NCBI RefSeq assembly: GCF_015751045.1
Contig: NZ_BNJW01000006.1
Location: 62,001 to 126,000 of the forward strand
From: Enterococcus lactis
GTDB lineage: Bacteria > Bacillota > Bacilli > Lactobacillales > Enterococcaceae
Reading direction: 5' to 3'
Length of the DNA stretch: 64,000 nt
Position numbers and translations under genes: made by a program. This document shows positions 58,387 through 64,000 of the stretch, piece after piece (the first letter of the stretch is position 1; every line of letters begins with the position of its first letter). Under the pieces are notes generated by a model. It saw only the letters and a program-made list of their open reading frames with translations, made no database searches and was not told where the DNA came from.

Positions 58387-58427
58387 AAAAGAGAGTGGCA
58401 AGCTTTATCTTGCCACTCTCTTTTTTT
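58387..58427 (+). terminator. Strong terminator
   Basis: Perfect stem AAAAGAGAGTGGCAAG/CTTGCCACTCTCTTTT with seven T; 1 bp after the remnant's stop. Confidence 0.9.
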
Positions 58428-58446
58428 GTGCGTAAAAGCTTTAGTC

Positions 58447-58518
58447 ACTATGACCAAAACTACGGACGAAACTATGACCAAAAGTAGGTACTATATTATG
58501 ACCGAAAATAGGTCCAAA
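58447..58518 (+). repeat. Three tandem 24-bp iteron-like repeats
   Basis: ATGACC recurs at 58450, 58474 and 58498, exactly 24 bp apart, within the core ACTATGACCAAAA followed by TAGG/TACGG and AC. Possible initiator- or partition-protein binding array. Confidence 0.65.
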
Positions 58519-58572
58519 ATGGATTTTTTTATGATATCAAAAAAATATGAAGTGATTTTGTAAGAAAACCAG

Positions 58573-58611
58573 TTGGCACAGCCAACTTAGCCACCTTCCT
58601 GTAGGAAGGTG
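58573..58611. repeat. Two small palindromes, possible oriT or single-strand origin feature
   Basis: TTGGC-ACA-GCCAA (58573-58585) and CACCTTCC-TGTA-GGAAGGTG (58592-58611), 6 bp apart, in an otherwise gene-free stretch near the 24-bp repeats. Confidence 0.5.
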
Positions 58612-59161
58612 CTATCAGTTTTCCCTTATGCTCTTTTCTTTCTTTTTTGTTTTATATGTCAAATACCATTTTGAAATGTACCATCTTAAGAAATTTATCC
58701 TTGAAAACAATTGCGTTATTGGATAAAAAGATGCTACATTATCTTAAAAAAGGAATCAAATATAATGAATTTAGTGGCCAGCATATCGCGTGATTAAGAT
58801 ACTTTATAGTGTAAGTTGAAGGAGAAAAAATGTTTAAAATATACTTCCCATTTCAGCGGGAAATAAAGGAATCTTGTTGTTTCTACTAGTAATGTATCTT
58901 TTTGGAAACTATGTAACGATGTAAGCAAGATTTTTTTCAGAAGAAAAAACGATAAAAGTTGTGATAAAAGATTAAAAAATAGGAGAAAATCTATCAAGCG
59001 TATAGTATGAAACGCACATTTAAAAAATATTCGACTAACTAAAAAAGTTTACAAAGCATGGTCGTGTATTACAAGTAATCTATGCACTGAAAAATGATAG
59101 AGAAAATCTGATACGTCCGCAACAATGAACGATTGAAAATGAAAGTGAGGAAATTGGGAGA

Positions 59162-59476
59162 ATGTCTGATGAAAATAAAGTTGTTCCGCTTGAAACACTA
59201 GTGATAAATAAGGAAGAGTTTGAGCAACTTTTTCTTGATTTTTTTGTTCAATATGACAGGATTTATGATTTTAGTTCGTCACTAGATTTATTTGAATTAG
59301 AAGCAGAAATAATAGAAAACAGCCAAGAGGAAGATGGTAACATTATCATTTCAGTAGAAAAGTTCCTTGAATTGTTTTCGGAAATATTTGAAATAGATAC
59401 AGACTATTATCAACCACAAGAAGTTTTTCGAGAGTTTAGAAATCAGATTATTCGCTCAGGTAAGACTGTAAACTGA
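59162..59476 (+). CDS. Acidic protein of unknown function, possibly a C-terminal remnant
   Basis: 104-aa strongly acidic protein with GAGGAAATTGGGAG upstream of the ATG. Reading upstream in the same frame gives FTKHGRVLQVIYALKNDRENLIRPQQ, a TGA at 59126, then TIENESEEIGR directly into the ATG. This suggests the frame was once longer and that the present gene is its distal part or a gene fused to a decayed neighbour. No motif recognised. Confidence 0.6.
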   Translation: MSDENKVVPLETLVINKEEFEQLFLDFFVQYDRIYDFSSSLDLFELEAEIIENSQEEDGNIIISVEKFLELFSEIFEIDTDYYQPQEVFREFRNQIIRSGKTVN

Positions 59477-59484
59477 AAAACAAT

Positions 59485-59530
59485 AAAAGAAACGTTGAAA
59501 GAATGATTATTCCTTCAACGTTTCTTTTTT
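59485..59530 (+). terminator. Terminator after the acidic protein gene
   Basis: AAAGAAACGTTGAA pairs with TTCAACGTTTCTTT; T-run follows. Confidence 0.85.
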
Positions 59531-60302
59531 AGAATGTTTTAATGACCATATCAGCTTCAGTTTCAGGTTTAGGTAATTCATGGAAGCTTGTGTTTATAGC
59601 GCTTAGTTGATCAACTAACCATGTTTTCCTTTTTGAATTGTAGACAAATCTAAAATTAATATCATTGTTCTCGTGTTGAAGAGGTTTCTCCAAATAAGCT
59701 GGTGAATATTCATAGTCAACGTAACCTGCTAATACAAAAGAGAGCAATCCATTATTTAGTGTCAGATTTAACGGATGGTCGTAAGCTTTAATTTTTTTTA
59801 ACGTCATATTGTACATATCTTCAGCCATAAAAGTTGAGTTCATGATTTCATCTTGGGTTTCATTAAAAAAGTTATCCGAATAATCGCTTATTTTTAAAAA
59901 GTCTTTATTGGCACCAGCCTCAAAAAATTGTTCAACTTTTTCAGTATAAAGTTGTGCTAATGCTCCTTTTTCAATAGTTACTTTAATGTTCTCGTGCCAA
60001 TCAATTTCTGTGCTGTTCAGTATGGGAAGATCGGCCTTGAGTTTTATATCCTCTTGATTTCTTTCAATTTCAATTGGCAAAATCTTTTCAGTAGGTTCAG
60101 TTTCTGATAAAGGGACATCTAGTTTTTTATCATGATAATAAGCTTCAAATCCATCTGGAACCGGAAAAAAATGTATAGGGTAATTCTTTTCTGAGGTTGT
60201 TGTACTAGTTTCCGTACTTGTAGAATTTGTGTCAGAAGTGGTACACCCGCTTATAGTTCCGATGAGTAAAGCGCAGGTTAGAATGATTGCAAATTTTTTC
60301 AA
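59529..60302 (-). CDS. Lipoprotein of unknown function
   Basis: 257-aa exported lipoprotein: signal peptide with lipobox ISGC (Cys20), a Ser/Thr linker (21-37), then a mixed alpha/beta domain. The C-terminal part (FNETQDEIMNSTFMAEDMYNMTLKKI...FRFVYNSKRKTWLVDQL) looks like an NTF2-like fold of the kind present in TcaA/YvbJ proteins; that is a guess from the WLVDQL ending. It is divergent from an XRE regulator gene with a palindrome just downstream of its -10, so that regulator probably controls it. Confidence 0.75.
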   Translation of the reverse strand: MKKFAIILTCALLIGTISGCTTSDTNSTSTETSTTTSEKNYPIHFFPVPDGFEAYYHDKKLDVPLSETEPTEKILPIEIERNQEDIKLKADLPILNSTEIDWHENIKVTIEKGALAQLYTEKVEQFFEAGANKDFLKISDYSDNFFNETQDEIMNSTFMAEDMYNMTLKKIKAYDHPLNLTLNNGLLSFVLAGYVDYEYSPAYLEKPLQHENNDINFRFVYNSKRKTWLVDQLSAINTSFHELPKPETEADMVIKTF

Positions 60303-60328
60303 AGAAATTCCTTCTTAAAATTGAATAT

Positions 60329-60344
60329 GGACTAATACTAGTCC
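60329..60344. promoter_or_regulatory. Operator copy 1 (lipoprotein side)
   Basis: GGACTAATACTAGTCC: arms GGACTA/TAGTCC. It is next to a minus-strand extended -10 TGCTACAAT (60354-60346). Confidence 0.75.
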
Positions 60345-60383
60345 CATTGTAGCATACCAAATCTTTAACATTAATAAGAAAAA

Positions 60384-60399
60384 GGACTAATTTTAGTCC
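60384..60399. promoter_or_regulatory. Operator copy 2 (XRE side)
   Basis: GGACTAATTTTAGTCC, the same arms as copy 1, 55 bp further on and directly before the ribosome site of the XRE gene. Confidence 0.75.
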
Positions 60400-60415
60400 A
60401 AAAGGTGTGCTATTC

Positions 60416-60652
60416 TTGAAAGAGGAAAAAATTATTGATAGAGAAAATGTAATCGGTAGCAATATTAGACGATTCCGAGTAGAAAAAGGAATCGGTCAAA
60501 CCGAGCTAGTTAGAGACCTACAGCTTAGAAAAATCGCTATAACTAGGGAAACATTGGTTAAGATTGAAAGCGGCCGCCAACACATTAAGTTGGATCAATT
60601 GAGAGCTATTAGGGATGTTCTACAGGTGTCTTATGAAGACTTGCTTCAATAA
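60416..60652 (+). CDS. Small XRE-family transcriptional regulator
   Basis: 78-aa protein that is almost entirely a Cro/CI helix-turn-helix (IGSNIRRFRVEKGIGQTELVRDLQLRKIAITRETLVKIESGRQHIKLDQLRAI). AAAGGTG is eight bases before TTG 60416, which is preferred over GTG 60407 (no spacing). Two identical-armed palindromes flank the promoter region shared with the lipoprotein gene, so it likely binds both and regulates itself and the lipoprotein. Confidence 0.8.
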   Translation: MKEEKIIDRENVIGSNIRRFRVEKGIGQTELVRDLQLRKIAITRETLVKIESGRQHIKLDQLRAIRDVLQVSYEDLLQ

Positions 60653-60727
60653 CTACTTGTAGTCTTTAGTATAAGAAGCTATTTTTACACCCTTATGTAT
60701 CACAAAGAAATACTGGTATAATAATGA

Positions 60728-61640
60728 ATGGGATATGTAACGATAGGGTATACTATATTCTCAACAGGTTATACTGAGAATCCAATTAAACGAAATCATT
60801 TGAAAGTATACAAAACGTTGTTGGATAAAGCATATGAATTTGTATTTTCAGAACACTTTAGATTCTTAGAAAACTATGATTTACCTAGTTCACTGGATGT
60901 TGGTATTGAACTATATGATGGAGTAGAAAAGAAAAATCTAAAGTTAAATTTATCAAAAGATTATAGCAAAAATAGTCCAGTGTTAAGAGAGCTAGAAATG
61001 CAATGAATCCAATGATAATTTATCTTAATGTAAATTGCTTAACTCTAATTGTTTCTCGTGATTATGATTTTGCTACTGATGTATATGTTGAAGAAAATAA
61101 AGGCTTGAAGTTAGAGCTTACTGGATATAATTTGTCGCAGCAATTGATACTATTAGTGGGGCGGTAAACTCTTTAGCAACCACATACTTCTGAATATAAC
61201 TTTCAATCAATATCTGTAGGTGAAGATAATGTTGGACAATTGTAAGAGTCTTGTTATCGTTTAAGAAATTGAAGGAGGAATCTTGCTAATTGATGAAGTA
61301 GACGCAGGTCTTTTTCCAGCTGCACAAATTGAATTTTTTTATGTCTTAACCCAATTTTTTTAAGACTAGGGTATTCAGGTGATAATGACCCAATACTCTC
61401 CAACGATGATTAAAAAAGTTTTTATCCAAAGAGATATTAAAAACTATAAATAAACTATTTAACGAATACTTTTGGTAAAATTCAAGTGATGACAGATTAA
61501 AGCTGGATATATATGCAGATATGTATGTAAGGACAAAAAGTTGATGAAGATTTAATAATGCAAAAAATAAATATTTCAGGAGGTGTATTTTTTGCCAACA
61601 ACCAACTCCCTTTTGAGGTATCTGGCAGGAAAAAGTCAAT
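60728..61640 (+). pseudogene. Decayed AAA ATPase (AAA_15/21, OLD-like)
   Basis: A first frame of 92 aa (60728-61006) overlaps a second of 54 aa (61003-61167), after which many stops break the sequence. Pieces in different frames still read as an ATPase: AIDTISGAVNSLATTYF, the Walker B block GILLIDEVDAGLFPAAQIEFF (61277-61340), then QVIMTQYSPTMIKKV (61372-61416), matching the switch motif TTHSP of such ATPases. Proteins of this group often act in phage defence or DNA repair with a nuclease partner. No Walker A was found, so the 5' end is lost or too altered. Confidence 0.7.
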
Positions 61641-61649
61641 TGTATAAAT

Positions 61650-62446
61650 TTGAAAAAAACAATAGACAAGAGTATTGGAGAATATGAAATTTATATCGAG
61701 ATATCGAGCATTTTGCAGAGGGAGCCGGGGTGGCCCATTCAGCTATTAATTCAAAAGAATGTGAAAATGACTGCAATTAATAATTTAGATAAATCTATGC
61801 GTTCTTTATGGTATTCAATATTAAATTATCCCAACAAATTTATCAATCTGATTAACAAAACCATTGTAAACATTGAAGAATGGCCAAGACAGAAAGAAAT
61901 TTGTAAAAAAGAGTTTAATCATCCTTTTTCTCTAGAGGAAGGGTTTGCGACCTTCTTCCTAAATATAACGAACGTAAGTGGTATTACTAGCGGTGGACAG
62001 ATAGAGGGGACAAAACAAGAAAGTAAGTACAAGGTAGGTTGTTGCTTTAATAAGCAATCTTTAATAAAAAAATAAGGGATATTTCTTTACTAAAAGATTC
62101 AATTAACTAATATGGATGTTGAATCTTATACAGATGGTATTTCATTTAATTATCCAAAAGAGAAAATGTTCATTTTTTTGAGCCTCCATATTTTAATCAA
62201 TGTAAAAAAATCTTTATTTGAATTTATTGATAAAGATAAGCATAGCATTAGGGATTATTACTTATGACAATCCAGATGAAATTTATTGAGATTTACAAAG
62301 AATTTCGCTAAAAATATAAGTATATGCTTAGATATTCTGTTAATAATAAGCGTAAAGAAAAAGCTTGGGAATATCGTTTTACTAGTTAAATTACAAAAAT
62401 TGATAATTTTGCTAATGTAGAACCTTTGAAACTAATTGATAAGTAG
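61650..62446 (+). pseudogene. Decayed D12-class (Dam-type) DNA adenine methylase
   Basis: Fragments in several frames match the family in order. Motif I FAEGAGVA lies at 61711-61734, for FxGGAG. The open frame to 62075 holds INNLDKSMRSLWYSIL, EWPRQKEICKKEF and LEEGFATFFLNITNVSGITSGGQIEGTKQE. Motif IV then reads EPPYFNQ (62180-62200), where active enzymes have DPPY. The tail is IEIYKEFR...KYKYMLRYSVNNKRKEKAWEY (62283-62385). Internal stops and frame changes make it inactive. It lies directly after the decayed ATPase, so the two may have formed one module. Confidence 0.78.
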
Positions 62447-62610
62447 CTTTTTACCAAAAGCACACCACGTAACTTGAATACGATTGAAAACTAATCATTA
62501 AAATTTATTATTAGCAAAGTGATTAATCCTATTCAAAAAGCACCTAGCTTCAATTATCGTCAATGAACTTAACTTCATAGCTGAAGAAAAATCTGAATAA
62601 AGAAACGATG

Positions 62611-62646
62611 GCTGAACCCTTGATAGATAAGGGTTCAGCTCTTTTT
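62611..62646 (+). terminator. Terminator at the right end of the decayed block
   Basis: GCTGAACCCTT pairs with AAGGGTTCAGC, then CTTTTT. Confidence 0.88.
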
Positions 62647-62684
62647 AGGAACTTATGTCATAGCCACTTTTTTACATAAATCAG

Positions 62685-64000
62685 CTAATTAGAGAACAAA
62701 TTTTGTAATTTGAGATGATGAACTTCTAAAAGACGTTGATACAGATCAGTTTCAAAATCGCTGTAATGACAAAAATCAAGGACTGTATACTTAGAAGAAT
62801 CAAGACCAGCAGGAATCAGTAGAGGTGAACCAAAGATGAAAAAGTCATATTCTTCAGTGATGGGAAGTGTGAGTAGCTCGATATCTACAAAGGGGATTTT
62901 CTTTCCTAAATTCAAGATTTCTTCGGAAATCAGATGTTCAGAGACGTTAACAAACCCAACTTTCAATTTATAGTTTTCATCGATTTCTGAATAATACGGA
63001 TAAAGTAAACTGGTTTGTAGAAAGGCTAATTCACTTACGCATGATTTCAGCCATGTATAGTTTTTTCGTTGTGCGATTTTTTTCCAAAAACCTTCGATTT
63101 TGATTGTCAAGATACGTAAAAGTGGGTATTTATCTTTAATATAAGAAGAGATAAATAGTGTGGTCAAAGGAATTTTTTGCTTGAACATGCTAAAATTACC
63201 AATTGATAGATAGAGATTCAAAAGCAAAGCTGGCTCTTTTTCAAACTGGAGTGTACCAATAAATGTCTGACAATGCTTCTGAAATTCCTCTAAGATATCT
63301 TTGACCTCATTGCTCGGTTGTTCATACGAATGATGAACGATCGGCACACGAATGTCTTGATTAGAGGTAAGAAGCGGCCAGTAATAGAATAAGTAAAACA
63401 AAGAGTTTACCTCTAAGATATCTAAACGAAGATTCGCAATTTTGAAGAAGTCGTAAAAAAAGTCAATGTTTGTTTCGCTTGGAATAAAGGAATCTCTTGA
63501 TAATCTATAGATATCCGTAAAATGATTGTTTTCGATCCTCAGCAAACAAATCAGGCAATGGAGGCTGGCTTGTTTTTTTCCTAAATCAAACTTATTCTTG
63601 TGTTGCGATCCTTCGTGCTTATAAATCAATGCACGAACTTCTTGGCTGTAAGGAATGCTATCCAGGCTTTCCCCTAATGAAACAAACCAAAAGAAATTGA
63701 AAAAGATGATGCGAATCAGCATTTCAGAACCAGATAAGGTAAGATTCGATAAATTCAAGTTGATATTGTATTCCTTCAAATATTCAGCCAATTTTTTTAT
63801 TTGCCGAAAACACGTTGAGCGGCTGATAAATTGGCGATTGCAAAAAGCTGCAAGATTTTCATCTTGTTCGGTCAGAAGACTGATCAATAATTTATAAGGA
63901 ACACTTTCTGTTGATAGGTAATGTTGGTATTGGATATATTGAACAAGTTGTTCAGGAATGGATAACTTATTTTTATTATGTAACAGTTTAATATCAGTAA
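62685..64000 (-). CDS. Mga-family transcriptional regulator, N-terminus beyond the window
   Basis: The frame is open from 62685 to the right edge at 64000 (about 437 codons), so the start lies outside. Visible parts: a helix-turn-helix (LAAFCNRQFISRSTCFRQIKKLAEYLKEYNI), a PRD-like helical centre and a C-terminal EIIB-like fold (YKLKVGFVNVSEHLISEEIL...YDFFIFGSPLLIP). That is the architecture of Mga/AtxA regulators, which control surface and virulence genes and respond to PTS phosphorylation. Whether it belongs to the element or to the chromosome cannot be decided here. Confidence 0.82.
   Translation of the reverse strand, partial: TDIKLLHNKNKLSIPEQLVQYIQYQHYLSTESVPYKLLISLLTEQDENLAAFCNRQFISRSTCFRQIKKLAEYLKEYNINLNLSNLTLSGSEMLIRIIFFNFFWFVSLGESLDSIPYSQEVRALIYKHEGSQHKNKFDLGKKQASLHCLICLLRIENNHFTDIYRLSRDSFIPSETNIDFFYDFFKIANLRLDILEVNSLFYLFYYWPLLTSNQDIRVPIVHHSYEQPSNEVKDILEEFQKHCQTFIGTLQFEKEPALLLNLYLSIGNFSMFKQKIPLTTLFISSYIKDKYPLLRILTIKIEGFWKKIAQRKNYTWLKSCVSELAFLQTSLLYPYYSEIDENYKLKVGFVNVSEHLISEEILNLGKKIPFVDIELLTLPITEEYDFFIFGSPLLIPAGLDSSKYTVLDFCHYSDFETDLYQRLLEVHHLKLQNLFSN

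Larger units (their letters stand above)
57597..59161. other. Gene-poor decayed stretch
   Basis: About 1.56 kb without an intact gene. It holds two terminators (57811, 58387), two clusters of 24-bp repeats, two palindromes at 58573-58611 and broken coding traces: a fragment KRLFSSTSEKEWVKEQEYVEQY (57640-57710), a fragment ending EVLKKVNLNQFCE (to 58386) and a trace of FTKHGRVLQVIYALKNDREN (59055-59114). The parent genes are not identifiable but fit mobilisation or replication functions. Confidence 0.65.
51094..62650. mobile_element. Decayed integrative/conjugative element next to sufB
   Basis: Integrase, repressor, excisionase, replication protein, conjugation membrane protein and defence-like remnants lie in one block that is more AT-rich than its flanks. 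Several genes carry single-base frameshifts, start loss or multiple stops, whereas the core genes to the left are intact. The left end is placed after the sufB terminator. The right end is uncertain; 62650, after the last remnant's terminator, is an estimate. I could not find a convincing direct repeat (att) pair. Confidence 0.75.

Noticed and set aside
57869-58518. CRISPR array
   Set aside because: Repeats are contiguous 24-mers without unique spacers of regular length and without cas genes, so iteron-like repeats fit better.
58794-58997. Minus-strand 67-codon frame in the gene-poor stretch
   Set aside because: No ribosome site, composition follows the AT-rich background, and it lies over plus-strand coding traces.
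61346-61669. Minus-strand 107-codon frame
   Set aside because: It is the shadow of the decayed ATPase remnant on the plus strand, which has recognisable motifs.
51041-62700. att direct repeats bounding the element
   Set aside because: I compared the DNA after sufB with the DNA around 62.6-62.7 kb and saw no convincing repeat; TAGCCAC near 62650 is too short and in the wrong context.

Overview
The window reads as chromosomal DNA of a low-GC lactic acid bacterium, most likely the Enterococcus faecium / E. lactis group. The grounds are the gene families and their grouping (sufCDSUB, metNIQ behind a T-box, pepO, a TelA/XpaC pair, iscS-DUF1831 and mnmA, a second Prs paralogue), LPXTG and class C sortase genes, CcpA-type cre sites, and long palindromic intergenic repeats resembling the EFAR family described in E. 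faecalis. The species is inferred; no rRNA gene is present.

Layout. 0-5.3 kb: a class C (pilin-type) sortase at the left edge, a BceRS/ChtRS-like two-component system, a glucose/sugar uptake protein and an amino-acid permease. 5.3-9.7 kb: telA-xpaC on the minus strand, then a plus-strand run of nudF, a small membrane protein, mtnN and pncA (nucleotide, methyl-cycle and NAD salvage). 9.8-13.2 kb: a cell-wall-anchored PL9-type polysaccharide lyase with a cre site. 13.3-22.5 kb: pepO, a C39-like peptidase, a Prs paralogue, IscS-type cysteine desulfurase, DUF1831, a DUF4357-like protein, an MFS transporter and a phosphoesterase. 22.7-26.3 kb: an accessory-looking patch with a secreted permuted-papain protein and small duplicated membrane proteins, one of them frameshifted. 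26.5-45.7 kb: mnmA, an ArcD/ArcT-like pair, an MFS pump with a divergent TetR, topB, a GT2 glycosyltransferase, ogt, a YeiH transporter, a TDT transporter with divergent LysR, rodA/ftsW, an ArsC-like protein, GcvH-like, and T-box-metNIQ. 45.9-51.0 kb: the complete sufCDSUB iron-sulfur operon.

From just after the sufB terminator (about 51.1 kb) to about 62.65 kb lies a decayed integrative/conjugative element: a frameshifted tyrosine integrase, an XRE repressor facing an excisionase across a palindromic operator, a replication protein that has lost its start codon and frame, a VirB6-like conjugation protein broken near its C-terminus, a gene-poor stretch with 24-bp iteron-like repeats, a lipoprotein/XRE divergent pair with two matching palindromes, and remnants of an AAA ATPase and a D12-class adenine methylase. 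The window ends inside an Mga-family regulator.

How the parts work together: two cysteine desulfurases appear dedicated to different jobs, IscS (with DUF1831 and MnmA) to tRNA thiolation and SufS (with SufU/SufBCD) to Fe-S clusters. Methionine import by MetNIQ is controlled by the T-box. Sugar-related genes (glcU, the PL9 lyase) carry cre-like sites. Five intergenic regions hold repeat units whose paired arms differ in sequence yet remain complementary, which is the most striking non-coding signal in the window.
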